Positions 1 through 12,353 of a stretch of 64,000 bases of DNA are shown piece after piece. The DNA is from Hemibagrus wyckioides. Taxonomy: Eukaryota; Chordata; Actinopteri; Siluriformes; Bagridae. Both the position numbers and the translations under genes were made by a program. The notes under the pieces were generated by a model that saw nothing but the letters and a program-made list of their open reading frames with translations, ran no database searches and had not been told where the DNA came from. Positions within the stretch are counted from its first letter, which is position 1. Each line of letters starts with the position of its first letter. Where the stretch lies: the NCBI RefSeq assembly GCF_019097595.1, contig NC_080727.1:6329501-6393500 (forward strand), written 5' to 3'.

Positions 1-1360
1 CTTTCAGGTGAGTGCTTACATTCGGCCTGGACACTGTTAGTGTTTTGTAAATGATCTGAGGATATGCTGTAATGTTTATCATGAGGCTCTGGATTATTAT
101 GAGAAAAGAAATGACTAGATATACTTTAATTTTCAGAAGTCCAAGGTTTATTTTTGGCTCTTTTTTTAATTGCATGTCCAAATATCTACAATCTTTCTGC
201 ACTTCTGTTCTTTTGCTCAATTGCTTCTCATGGGTCAGTTTATCGATCCACAATACACAATTTGGTTTGATACAAAATCTACATATTTCAGCATGGGCTA
301 GGGTTAGTAATTCGATACTTTGACAGCCATCATGTAAAAATTCCATCAAATAGAATCCATTAAAACCTACAAGCACAAACTCCACTTGTTGCATTAAGAT
401 GACTTCCACTCTACGGCAGTGATGCCTCTGGATAAATGAAGATAAAAAGCAGAGGCGGCAAACAAAGAGATGGTAATATTCCTCTAACTGCTGCCATCCT
501 CTCCCAAACACGACTGCAATAAATAAATATCATCGGAAAGACATCTTTTAAATGTCTGCCCCAAGTATTTCCTAATATAGCTTCTTTCCGGCTCTCCTGC
601 AGCGCTGCTAGAGAGGAAGTCCTTTACATCAGCAGCTTCCAACTGCTTAAAATACCTCTAAGGCTTAATGCTGCAATCGAGTAAACAGTTTAAAACTTTT
701 TCAGTCTCATTGCTTTTTTTCTACCCCCCCCCCCTTGCCTTATCACTTCCACCGGGGGAGCAACGGCGTCACAGGCAGGCAGAGCGCTGGCTGTAAATCC
801 TCTGCCTCACACCTTCCACACAGATTGAGTGAGGAAGAGGTGGCAGAGGAGTGACTCCTGGCTAATCACATAGGTGCCTAAAGATGTGGATGTGCCCAGT
901 GTCGCATGCAAAGGCATGAGAGCATTCCAGAGGAAAAGAGCTTCGTTCTCTGTAATCTTTATGGCAGGGGTTGAACTGAGCGACTACGAAACATAATTTC
1001 ATAAAGACCTTTATAAGTAAGGAGGGTTTTTTGGGATCCTCTGCCAGTTTGAAACGTCTAATACCCCCCACTTTATTAGCAGATAATAGTAAGTCAGGGT
1101 TTTAGAAAAAATAATATGTCTCCATATGTTAGCTGAACTTGCCAGCAGGCTGAGTTATCTTCATATTTTAGAAACAGAAGGAGGGCCATCTGTCTCTGGG
1201 ACAGTGTGACTGTCCTCTGGGTCTATAATGTGCTTCATGGATATTGTGATGTATCTCAGCTTATTCAAAGAAGATAATCCAACAAGTAGGGGATTTAATC
1301 AGCATGCCCCCTGCTTCCTAGTGGAAATGTCTGTCCAGAGTTGGGTGTGACGGAATGAGC

Positions 1361-1363
1361 TGT

Positions 1364-1396
<33 letters not shown>
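1361..1396 (+). repeat. (TG)14 then (GA)n microsatellite
   Basis: Direct dinucleotide run. Confidence 0.95.
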
Positions 1397-1800
1397 TTTC
1401 TGTGTTTGTGCAGTAATGAGTCGTATCGCATGATGGGTAGCACAATCTTCAGGGCCGTCTGAGTTTGCCTCCTTCTCAAGCAAGCTGTGATAGATGACTG
1501 TGTTTTGTAGTCCCCCTTTTTTTTCTTCTGGTGAAAATAAAGCTAACCCCCCGACTACAGTCGTACTTTTCTGCTGCCTAGAATGTGTGCTAGAACGTTC
1601 AATGCACTCCCAATTCAAAATAACATAGACAACATTCTGAATATGGATGCGTGGCACCAGTTGTCCTCCTACAGCTTTTTGAACATTCCATTCCAGATTT
1701 ACTTCCTCTTTGCATTTAGAATAAGCTCCAGGCTTCTGGGAAGGCTTTTTTTTTGCTAGATTTTGGAGCATGGCTGGGTGGATTTGCTCATTCAGCTATA

Positions 1801-2000
1801 AGAGCGTTAGTGAGAGATCAGGCAACGATGTCCCAATGGTGTTCAGTGGTGTTTCAGTCTCTGTGAAGCACACTTGAGTTTCTCCCTTCCAAAATTGGCA
1901 AATCATGTCTTCACAGACCTCAATTTGTGTAGAAGGGCATTGTCATGCTGGAACAGATGTGGACCTCTTAAGATCCAGTGAAGGAAATTGTAATGGAAAA
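1801..2000 (-). mobile_element. Tc1-like relic, family B fragment
   Basis: The minus strand matches the same element as 35234-35490 in order and content: gcgttagtgag, then caggcaacgatgtcc, and further on the tcttcacagacctcaatttg and cattgtcatgctggaaca pieces, complementary to the Tc1 transposase QHD-type region. It is heavily decayed and has no inverted ends. Confidence 0.6.
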
Positions 2001-2116
2001 TGGAAAATATGGCCTGGTCTGATGAATCACATTTTCTTTGCGGTCATGTTTCATTTAGTTGTGGTATTTCATGTTACCACTTTTGATTAGTGCCATGGTC
2101 TAAATGTGACGAGAAT

Positions 2117-2633
2117 AAACACTGATCAGGCATAACATTATGAGCACTGACAGGTGAAGTGAATGACTCTGATTATCTCCTCATCATGGCACCTGTTAGT
2201 GGGTGGGATATATTAGGCAGCAAGTGAACATTTTGTCCTCAAAGTTGATGTGTTAGAAGCAGGGAAAATGGACAAGCGTTAGGATTTGAGCAAGTTTGAC
2301 AAGGGCCACAATATAATGGCTAGACAACTGGATCAGAGCATCTCCAGAACTGTAGCTTTTGTGGGGTGTTCCCGGTCTGCAGTGGTCAGTATCTGTCCAA
2401 GGAAGGAATGGTGAACCAGTGACAGGGACATGGGCGGCAAAGGCTCATTGATGCACGTGGGGAGTGAAGGCTGGTCCGTGTGATCCGATCCAACAGACAA
2501 GCCACTGTTGCTGGTTCTGATAGAAAGGTTTCAGAATACACAGTGCATGATGGGTCAAGGCTGTTTTGGCAGCGAAACCTGGGACCAACACAATATTAGG
2601 CAGGTGGTCATAATATTATGCCTGATTGGTGTG
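2117..2633 (+). mobile_element. Tc1-like element, family A copy 1 (non-autonomous)
   Basis: Both ends carry the family's terminal inverted repeat (actgatcaggcataacatta at the left, its complement ending gcctgattggtgtg at the right). Between them lie the subterminal region, the beginning of a transposase frame (MDKR then an in-frame stop, later [13 protein letters not shown]) and a jump to the transposase C-terminus. The middle, with the catalytic core, is deleted. It is the only one of ten copies lying in the same direction as whirlin. Confidence 0.88.
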
Positions 2634-5204
2634 CTTCTCTATCCGTTTGTCCTTTCTGGTTTTTGTCATCATATGTTTTAACACAAGCTATGCCATTGGT
2701 TTTGATAACCAGACCCGAAAGGGTGAAATGAAAAATCGATGTAAAACAGAAGCCAGGAAAAGTAGAAATGCTGAGCTACTACCAGTCTCTTTTTATACAT
2801 CTATCATCTCCAAAGAATATAAGAAATGAGCCTGTGACCTGAAGCAGTCTAGTGTGCCCCTCTAGACTGCACTGCAAATGCACTTACTGAAAATTTAATT
2901 CAGCTGAATGCTAAATCCTTCCATTATTTGTATATGCTACCGAAACTACATCCTTTAATGGTAATCGGTAACGTGTTTTTTCTTAGCTGTTAGGTTGTTG
3001 CCATTTCAAAATATAGCCATTTTCATGTTGGTTCTGTGGTTCGAGGCTTCCTATGGAAACGTGAGAATTGATTGTCGTACCAAGTTCCAAGTCTGTTTTA
3101 AATTATTACCTAAATGAATCAGAAAATGCTTTAATTTGAGGAGAGATGCTCAAATGAGGATAATTACTCAGTGTACTTGTTGTCCTGGGACTGAGAGGTA
3201 ACTTACACTTCAGCCAGTGTTTGATTGAAGATGAGCAGTAAAGCATTTAGTGGCAAGAAAGGATCAGTTCTGATTGACTTATCAATATCAATCTCTCTCT
3301 CTCTGTCATAGAGTTGAACAGACAGTTTAGTACACACTGGGGCTTCTTTCTCAACACTGAGAGTAAAATCACACACCCACACTTGTTATATGATCAAGAC
3401 TGGGAGAAAGAATACCATGCTTACTAAAGTTTGCTCAGTCAGGGAGAAGGCAGAAGAACAGATGATAATGGAGGAAATGAGGAGAAGGGGAGTGAGGATG
3501 GAGGTAGAGGATGAAACGCAGAGCTGTAAAATTCTGCTGAAAACACATGCAAGGATTTTTAAAGAACATGCTATGGAGAGGAGATCATATCCACTTTAGT
3601 GGAGTTTTAATGCTATAGAAAAGCCATCCCACTATTTTCTCAGCAATTAGATTTTTGCCAGTTTCTACCCACCAGCCTATGTGATGGCTGCCATCTACAG
3701 AGCATGAGGGCAAGTGCTTCCTCCAAGACCCGTGAAGCCGACTACCACATCTTTTTCAAACGCGGTACAATCACAGAGCCCCATCACACATCTATAGGAA
3801 AGTGCTATATGACCTTTTCAGTATACATGAGCTCACAGATGCTCACGATTCACTGGGGCTGAGAATATATAATCCTTTCCATCGAGAGAGCACAGCCAAT
3901 TTTGTTCTCTTAGATGGCTGTGGTGTTGCTAAGCCTGTTAAACCACACCAGTTGGACTAGATGGACAAACGTGTAAAAGAGATCACGTCAGAAACGTTAC
4001 CGATTTTCAGTGCACTTTATTTACAAGTGGTAATAATACTAATACATACTAATTGAGAATAGACTTCAGGAAAAAATAAGGAAGAGCGCCATGATGTCCA
4101 GCGTTTGTGTGAGACATGTTTTTATTGTTATGCTGATAAGCTGTACTCTCCCTGCTTATTCTATCACACATTCTTTGTTTCTGTTCATAGAGACTCCTTT
4201 CTTTGGTTAAGGCTTTGTCCTTTCCTCCTAGGATTATTTAGGGAGAAGGAATATAGTGCAGTAATTTAATACAGCTCACTTGACCGCTCCCTCTCCCCCT
4301 CAACCCTTTGTCCACATCATTTCTCGCTCGAGTCGACAGTGGACAAACAGTAACGCCTTGTAGCTACAGATGGTGGACGGACAGAGAGATGCACTGCATT
4401 GTGTATACCTCTCTAAAGACCCAGTACAGTATTGATGAGAAGGTCTGCCCTGTCCTACTCGTAAGTGCCATGGCCCTGTCCGAGGCCTCTGATTGGCTGC
4501 TGCCGTGATCAGTGACTCCTGCTGGTAAATAATTAAAGAAGCAAGCCACCTCAGCTCCGAGCTGCCACTACTTCACTGCTGTTAAGCTGCTCCGAAAGAG
4601 AGAGAAACCCCCCCTGTACAAGCAAATAAAATCATGTTAAGGTGATTTTTATTCTTATTTCTCGAAGAGATGATGGTTTTTATTTGTCACACTTTGACCC
4701 CCCTGTTTTTTTTTTTTTTTACTTCTCTCTTCCTTTTATGCCTTCTGTCTCAGATAACCTCGCTTAATTAGAGTGCACATTAGCGGCACGCATGCTCCGA
4801 ATGCTAACATGGCTGCCCGCTTTACACACAAACACGTCTGGGATGAACATATACAAACTTGCAGAGAATCACAGAATTATTTCGTTATGCAACTTCATTT
4901 AAAGCTGTACTGATGTGTGCCGGCATTCTGAATTAAAACCTTGTGGCCCAAAGCACCGATTAAATTATGGATGCCTCAATCTAATTACTGGGATCAGTAA
5001 AAATTTGCCATATTTTCTGGTTCAATCCACTTGTAGTTTCTTCCCTTGTGCAAGAATTCAGGGCTCTGCGTCTACATTGCCACTACATCTGTGATGCTTT
5101 TCATGACTTTGCAACAAAAAGCTTGCAGAGACACTGTTTGAATACAAAGAGGAAGTCAGTATTTATCGGCTGGCTTGTTCATTTTCGGCCGAAATGTTGC
5201 AGTG

Positions 5205-5465
5205 AAATCCAGAGCCTATCTAGGGAACACAGAGGGCAAAGAACCTGGAAACAGGAACACCACCAGTCCACTGCAGGGCACCATACACACAAATGTACAC
5301 ACTCATTGAGATTTAGCACAGACAAAACATCTATATACATGTTATTGGAGGAAAACACACATGGAGCCAGGAAGAACATACAAAACAGACAGGGATTCAA
5401 GCTCAAGATCAAACCAGGGACCTTGAAGGTGTGAGGTGGTAATACTATATGTTGCAGCACATAGT
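5205..5465 (-). mobile_element. SINE, long tRNA-derived family (decayed)
   Basis: Read on the minus strand, it has a decayed B-box region, then the segment corresponding to a gcatgttct...ctcc...cggtttcctcc type body, then the complement of tccactgcagggcaccat. It is the same family as 49885-50135 on the plus strand. Identification rests on remembered teleost consensus. Confidence 0.6.
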
Positions 5466-5586
5466 CACATTTAGCTGATTCACAGCTTTGTTATATTGGC
5501 TTTTATTCAAAAGTGTTCTGCTGCTGGTGAGCTATCAGATTCAGGCCCCTGTCTGTGTGATCCCCCCACATTAAAGGGAACAAATG

Positions 5587-5977
5587 TACACCGACCAGGT
5601 ATAACATTATGACCACCTGTCTAATATTGTGTTCGTCCCAGCCTTCGCTTCTCACATGCATCAATGAGCCTTGGCCGCCCACTGTTCCTTCCTTGGACCA
5701 CTTTTGATAGATTCTGACCACTGCAGACCGGGAACACCCCACAAGAGCTGCAGTTTTGGAGATGCCCTGATCCAGTGGTCTAGCCAACACAATTCGACCC
5801 TTGACAAACTCCCTCAAATCCTTACGCTTATCCATTTTTCCTGTTTCTAACACATCAACTTTAAGGACAACTTGCTGCCTAATATATCCCACCCACTAAC
5901 AGGTGCCATGATGAGGAGATAATCAGTGTTATTCACTTCACCTGTCGGTGCTCATAATGTTATGGCTGATCGGTGCA
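5587..5977 (-). mobile_element. Tc1-like element, family A copy 2 (non-autonomous)
   Basis: TA-flanked inverted ends (caccgaccaggtataacatt and ttatggctgatcggtg) bound 391 bp. The minus strand keeps the transposase N-terminus with its helix-turn-helix ([31 protein letters not shown]), a DNA-binding domain typical of Tc1 transposases. The catalytic domain is missing, so it cannot move by itself. Confidence 0.88.
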
Positions 5978-7200
5978 ACTGAGCAATCTGCTCAAACTAA
6001 CAGTCATAAATTAAATTGTCATTTTTAGTACTTACAAAAACACTTCAGTTAAGAACTCTACGAAGAACCCATGCAAGGTTTTGCTCCGCTTAGCTAGCTC
6101 TAAAGTTACCTCTAGAACCTGTATGAAATAACTCATCATGATCTGCTTGCCTGAATCACTGAAGTGTTAAGTGAGTTAACAGTGCCAAGTGATAATGCTG
6201 CCGCAAGGTACCTGCGGTTTTGCCTGAAGATGCCTGAGGATGTCAGAAAAACAAAACAAAACAAAACACCTCACCCCGAGTCTGTATACTGTATAAGGAT
6301 TCATATGGGGGGGGGGGCTGGCAGGGATAGGCAGGTGACCAAATCGATTCAGTCAGAAAATATAATTTGGGAAACATTGTGTAGATTTGACTGATAACTA
6401 CAAACTTGTTTGTGACCATGTCTCTCTCTCTCTCTCTGTGGAAATTAACAGAAATGTGTTTAGTTTGTAGAAAGATGTGCAGTGTATGAAATCTGAAGTG
6501 TTTCTTGCCATGTTCAGTCCCTTGTGTCACATTGTGGCAGTAATGCAGGGGTTGTATTATCTGCTCTGTTTTTCACGGCACACCTTAAGGAGCGTTTTTA
6601 TGATCATCGTTGTGTTTTCCACAGGTCTTGAAATGTGCTAGAGATGGGCACTGAAGGTGGGGTCATGTCCTAGTATGTCTAAAGCCTATAACAAAAGCTC
6701 CATTCGGACACAGGGTATAACACAGCTCTGTCTCGTGCCCTTTTTTTTTTGTCCCCGACCCGTGCTGCATTCCCCCCTGCTATTTGCATTTCGAAGTACA
6801 TAGATCAGGTCCAGGTGTGAGCAAAATGAGGTTTAATTCCTACGCTAATTATTCTTTTGAGCTGTAATATTTTTCTCTTGGCAGGTCATTGGTTTTGGTT
6901 GAGCAGAAATGTTGTAATTGCCGGTCAGTTAAATGTTTCACGAGCTGCTCTTTTCTATATCCTTGCATGCAGCAGGGAAAACCAGCTCATGCCAAATATT
7001 CACTGGTGCTACTGCTGTGCTCAGTCAGCAAAACATACAGCTGATAAATGGAAAGATGCTGAGCTCATTCCACTTCTAAGTAATCTTGTATCATGGTGTC
7101 ATACCAAGGGCAGAATAAGACTGGATCAAAGCATTGAGGAATAGTCCCTGAAGACTCAATTTTTAATTTAGTCATGCAAATCTTCTACAAACAAGAACGT

Positions 7201-7202
<2 letters not shown>

Positions 7203-7238
<36 letters not shown>
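7203..7238 (+). repeat. (GT)18 microsatellite
   Basis: Uninterrupted dinucleotide run. Confidence 0.97.
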
Positions 7239-7240
<2 letters not shown>

Positions 7241-7349
7241 ATGTGAAGCTCATGAATATCACAGGGCTTCTGTTGTATTCAGGTCAGGGTGTTGATGCAA
7301 TTTAGATGCAGACGCAGTCTCTGAACAAATTCAAACAGAATCTGTACAT

Positions 7350-7660
7350 TTTTGCATACTTTTAGGATTAAGGACAACTGTACACCTGACCCTCGGTGCA
7401 ATTGTCCAATCAGCCAATCATGTGGCAGCAATGCGATGCATAATATCATACAAATACAGGTCAAGTGCGGTCGTTTTCACATCCAAGTGCAGAATCTCAG
7501 TGACTTTGGGAAATGTCACACATGGCTGCTGATAGCTTAATAAGAAAGGTTCGAGTAGAATAGACAGACTGGTTCGAACTCGCAGAACTCAGCTCACTAG
7601 TGTCCACAGCCGTGTTGAGCAGAAAAGCATCTATGAACACATAAACAGGAATCGGAGGCT
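7350..7660 (+). mobile_element. Tc1-like relic, family D (+)
   Basis: This is the same interspersed family as 42347-42650 and 48165-48455, here in sense orientation. It shows the 5' segment aatcagccaatcatgtggca, the atctcagtgactttggg segment just before the transposase region, then after a deletion gactggttcgaac and gttgagcagaaaagcatct. The helix-turn-helix coding part is deleted. Confidence 0.62.
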
Positions 7661-8775
7661 AGCACATGCCGTCATCCTGAATATAGAGTACACCACTGAA
7701 ATCAAGAGTTTAAGTGCAAACACCTCTCATCCGAAAGCGATGCTGCTAGTAATAATTAATAGCAGATGCCAAGTGCAAAAGCAAGTCCATTAAAAACCAC
7801 CTGGAAATAATAAAGCTCCCTGACTGAAATATATTCCTACAATCTTGATGTGACCTTCTCCTGACATGAAGAGCTCTTTATCAGAGTGTCTATCATCTTA
7901 AAGAGCGGCGCGAACGTTTCGAATACATATCTTCATACGCAGCATGCTGCGATCACGTTGCCGTGTACTAGGGGGATTTTAAAGGGGAAATAAAAAATTA
8001 ATATGCTTAGAGGGAATGATTAAAGTCTCTCAATGTCATTGAGATGGCCTGAAGCAGACTTTAATATTACAAACCCATGTGTATTGCTGCACGGATATGA
8101 GAGAAATATGTCAATATTAATTTAGCAGAGATGCATGAGCGGTCAGGCCAGACCACCATTTTTCATTATAACCCCTGGATTATGATGCCATGAAGCAGTA
8201 GAGGCAAGCGGGTCGGATGACTTACTCGGGCCAGCCCGATGAAGATAATTGATTCTGTTCAAAGATTTATATTTCCGCGAAAGTCTGCGAAAGCACAAGC
8301 GGTTGTTCGGCGTGCAGGCTTTGCGGTGCGGATCAACACCGAACAGAAATTAGTTCAATGTCAGAGAGACCTCGATCCGCACCCGACTTTAACATATGCT
8401 CTCTGACTGATTAGTTTTCCTGTGGAGAACTGCCAGTGCGGTCCATCACTTTGATACGCTCGTCTCCTCAGCCAGGCCCATGAGGACTCTATAGACAGAG
8501 CGCTCAGCAAAAGCTTCCCTGCAGAACACACGTCCTCCTGTGGCTAAAGGCTGGGCTAATGAGAAAACCGCGATTTGATAGGTGATATAGCCGTCCTGTC
8601 ATTCATTATCGGCCTCACACCGAGAAAGAAAGGAATGAAAGGAAGACAAACTGTGCGACAGATTGCACTCACAATTTTTGACTTCTCAGTTTGCTGGAAT
8701 TGGTGCAGTATGGAAGCATTAGAAAGATGTTTGGATTGTTCTTAACGTTTGCTATGGTAACCTGGTGTCACGGTG

Positions 8776-8820
8776 TCATCATGTTATGCCTGGTCATAAT
8801 GTTATGCCTGGTCAGTGTAT
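8776..8820. mobile_element. tandem solo terminal repeats of family A
   Basis: Two copies of the family A right end (tgttatgcctggtca, then taatgttatgcctggtcagt) stand in tandem with no element body. This looks like the residue of an excision or deletion between ends. Confidence 0.65.
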
Positions 8821-9585
8821 ATCTTTCCAAGATAGATCAAGGGAAAACTGTACATCTAATTGTTTTGAATTCTTCCACTTATTGCTTTGTTTATTGATGA
8901 CTTACACCAGAGAAATCCTCCAGCATGTGAAATTCAATCAATAAGCCAGTATTATAGCAACCCCTCCGGGTGCAGATCATTGTTTAGCATCGTCAAAACG
9001 CATCTACGAGTGAAATCGAATGAGAGACAAAAGAGCGGAACTTTCTGATCCGCCTCAATACAACATAATAATGTCAAAATAATGAAAAGCGATCTCTGGA
9101 GTTTCTCAGTAAACCGATAACATTGTCGGATTCGTCACCTCGTCATATGCCCTTTGTGTTCAGTGCCACAGAGAGAGTTCAGACGTAAGCCTCGACTGCG
9201 GCTCCACATTACGCTCGCTGTGTGTGGCGTTGGAGATGCCGAGTAAGCCGGCTCTGTTCTGTAATTCTTAACAGCCTCCAGAGACACAGATGAAACTCTG
9301 AGCTCAAGGGTTATTAACATCCCAGCTGACTCCATTTGCACTAATATTCCTTCCTGTTTTACAGCCCGAGAGACTACATGACGAATCTGTTTCAATTAAT
9401 TATATTAAGGTGCTAATTTCACAGGGATTTTACATACATGTAACACAACCTGATTTTATTGCATATACTAAAGTTTCTTAATTACTAGAATGAATGACTT
9501 GGAGTCAGCAGGATCAATTCCCATAGTATTAACATAAACCAATTACAATGTAAAATCTCACAAGGATGATGTCACTCATGAGAAC

Positions 9586-10397
9586 TACCCCGATCAGGGG
9601 TATAACATTATGACCACCTGCCTAATATTGTGTTGGTCCCCCTTTTGCTGCCAAAACAGCCCTGACTCGACAAGGCATGGACTCCACTAGATCCCTGAAG
9701 GTGTGCTGTGGTATCTGGCACCAAGATGTTAGCAGTAGATCCTTTAAGTCCTGTAAGTTGCGAGATGGGACCTTCATGGATCGGACTTGTTTGTCCAGCA
9801 CCTCCCACAGATACTGGATTGGATTGAGATCTGGGGAATTTGGAGGCCAAGTCAACACCTCAAACTCATTGTTATGGTCATCAAACCATTCCTGAACCAT
9901 TTTTTGCTTTGTGTCACGGCACATTATCTTGCTAAAAGAGGCCACAGCCATTTTCATGAAGGGTATACATGGTCTGCAACAATGCTTAGGTAGGTACGTG
10001 TCAAAGTAACATCAACATGGATGGCAGAACCCAAAAATTCCAAGCAGAACATTGCTCAAATGAACCTCATGCAACAATAAGTCTTGGCCGCCCATGACCC
10101 TGTCGCCGGGTCACCAAATATTCCTTCCGTGGACAACTTTTGATAGATACTGACCACTGCAGACCGGGAACACCCCACAAGACCTGCAGTTTTGGAGATG
10201 CTCTGATCCAGACGTCTAGCCATCACAATCTGGCCCTGGTCAATCCTTACTCTTGCCCATTTTTCCTGCTTCTAACACATCAACTGTTCACTTTCTGCCT
10301 AATATATCTCACCCACTAACAGGTGCCATGATGAGGAGATAATCAGTGTTATTCACTTCACCTCTCACTGCTCGTAATGTTATGGCTGATCGGTGTA
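9586..10397 (-). mobile_element. Tc1-like element, family A copy 3 (longest copy)
   Basis: At 812 bp this is the longest family A copy, with both inverted ends and TA flanks. The minus strand holds the helix-turn-helix region (10080-10260) and a 111-codon open C-terminal transposase segment. The first two catalytic aspartates fall in the deleted middle, so it is defective but the best witness of the C-terminus. Confidence 0.9.
9622..9957 (-). pseudogene. Tc1-like transposase C-terminal fragment
   Basis: This 111-codon open frame contains the hallmark of the third catalytic region of DD34E Tc1 transposases: WPPNSPDLNPIQYLWEVLDK, where the Glu after LW is the expected third acidic residue. It ends in AAKGGPTQY just before the element's terminal repeat, as in the family. 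It lacks the N-terminal DNA-binding half in the same frame and the first two catalytic Asp. It is a fragment of the transposase carried inside family A copy 3, not a host gene. The intact frame suggests fairly recent activity. Confidence 0.88.
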
Positions 10398-10875
10398 TTA
10401 CTATAGTATTAAATTAAAACAAGTGTGGTAGAACTGTGCAGTGGAAATGTATGTGTCACAAAACACCCCTGTTCTCAGGTGAGAGCTTGGTGTTTAAATG
10501 TATTAAAATGAATCAAATCAAATCATCTTGGATGAACAAAAACTCATGGTGATAATGATACTAAATTTAATCCCGCATTTGAATAAATGAGCATTTTTAG
10601 GTAAGAATGTTCATAGGTGACACCTAAACTAAGCTAACATGCACATGTTGAGAAATACCAGTCTCCCATAAGCACACTCAGTCACGCCTCAGTTGATTGA
10701 GCTCCTGTGGTATAAAAATACAAACAGTATTTTCATGAATATCACATTTTTTAGCGTTTATGCTTCTGTGAACACTGTTAACGAGTAAATTTGTTTCTCT
10801 CCATGCTGAGAAACAAAGCTCATAATCATCTACAGTCAACTTTGGTTTAAATGATGAGTCAATGCCTTCTGCTTG

Positions 10876-10905
10876 GTTATTATTATTATTATTATTATTA
10901 TTATT
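10876..10905 (+). repeat. (TTA)n microsatellite
   Basis: About ten trinucleotide units. Confidence 0.95.
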
Positions 10906-11059
10906 GCTAGTATTATTTTTTGTTTTTAACCTGCATTGCAAGTACTGCCTTTTTTTCACTTTCAGGTCTGAAGTAGCAATCCAAAATAATTGCCTCTGCG
11001 AAAAATGGCCATTGGAATAAGTAGTTCTTGTTGTTTATACTTAACTGGAGGCAGCAGAG

Positions 11060-11162
11060 GGGTGTGTGTGTGTGTGTGTGTTCACATGGAGGCTCATGGG
11101 GGCTTATTGTAACTTTCAGTGACTTTACCTTTCTGGTAATTATACCCAGGAATCTTTCTCTG

Positions 11163-11200
<38 letters not shown>
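11060..11200 (+). repeat. (GT)n and (TC)n tracts
   Basis: A (GT)10 run near 11061-11080 and a (TC)n run at about 11157-11200 with one interruption. Confidence 0.93.
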
Positions 11201-11204
<4 letters not shown>

Positions 11205-11486
11205 TTCAACTTTCTCGCCCTCTCTCCACTCTGTATCTGGGTAATTTCCTTTCAAATGTTTTTTCAATTTGAACACTAATTTTCTAAAGAGTCGTGAAAG
11301 AAAATTCAAGCAAATCAGTGTTCCTACCAACTACAATTAAGTACCTGAAGTGCACAGCTGTTTTACACATCTGTATTTGAAAATAAAGTGCTTTGAAATT
11401 GTAGTAGATAGTTTCAGCATTAATGTTCACTTATTCAAAAATATATACATTTGTATGATAGATTAATTTGTTTGTTAGATTAATTT

Positions 11487-11495
11487 GTATGTATG

Positions 11496-11560
<65 letters not shown>
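11487..11560 (+). repeat. (GTAT)n-(AT)30 microsatellite
   Basis: A short GTAT run leads into 30 AT units. Confidence 0.97.
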
Positions 11561-11566
<6 letters not shown>

Positions 11567-12353
11567 TGTTTTGTTTTGTTTTCTTTGATTTTTCTCTCCT
11601 TGTTTTTTTTTTATCTACAGAAATATTTTGCCAAAAGCTGTTAGAATTTTGGACTTAGTATTTAATTCTGAAACGTAATTACTTCTCTTACACCCTTCCC
11701 TATAATTCTAAGGCTAAGGCTGATCTAGCACTATAAAAAAGAAACAAAAAAGCTCAACTTAATTATCTATTTTCTGAGCCCTGTTCACTATTATAGAGGG
11801 AATGGCAACTTTCACTCCTGGCTGTGTGCTTAATTATAATGTTTAAGAATTTTATTAAAAAAAAAAAAATAGGGAAATGTTTGAGTTATTATTATTATAC
11901 CTGTACTTTCAAAAGAAATGTTGAGCCGTAAGAACCGCCAAAGGAAGCCTACTTTTAGACATACTGCGAATCAGCTATTTCTTTTATGTCTTAATGAAAC
12001 AAAAAGGATAATTATTTTGGCCAAACATTGCAGCAGCTTAAAAGGCAAACCTTGGCCGGTTTTTCTGCTGGGCAGCTATAAATGAAAAGCTAATAGCCAT
12101 GTACCAGTCTTGTCTTGAGTGCATGGGCTACTGATTTGTCCACCCCAGGGAAATTAAATGACCAGAGCCAAGTCCAGGTTCATTGAAGGAAGCACAGAGG
12201 TAGTGGCAACTAATCCCTGTGATTGAAATAAGTGAAAACACTGATCCCAAAGCTGTTAATCAAAGTTTTGAAACCTAACAATACACGCTTGAAGCAATGA
12301 ATAACAGTGAAGTGTTGAAGGAGACATCTGATTACAGGAAGACTTATTATTTA

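Noticed and set aside
72..323. 83-codon open frame near the window start
   Set aside because: AT-rich, with no splice sites in phase, no recognisable domain and no sign of coding composition.
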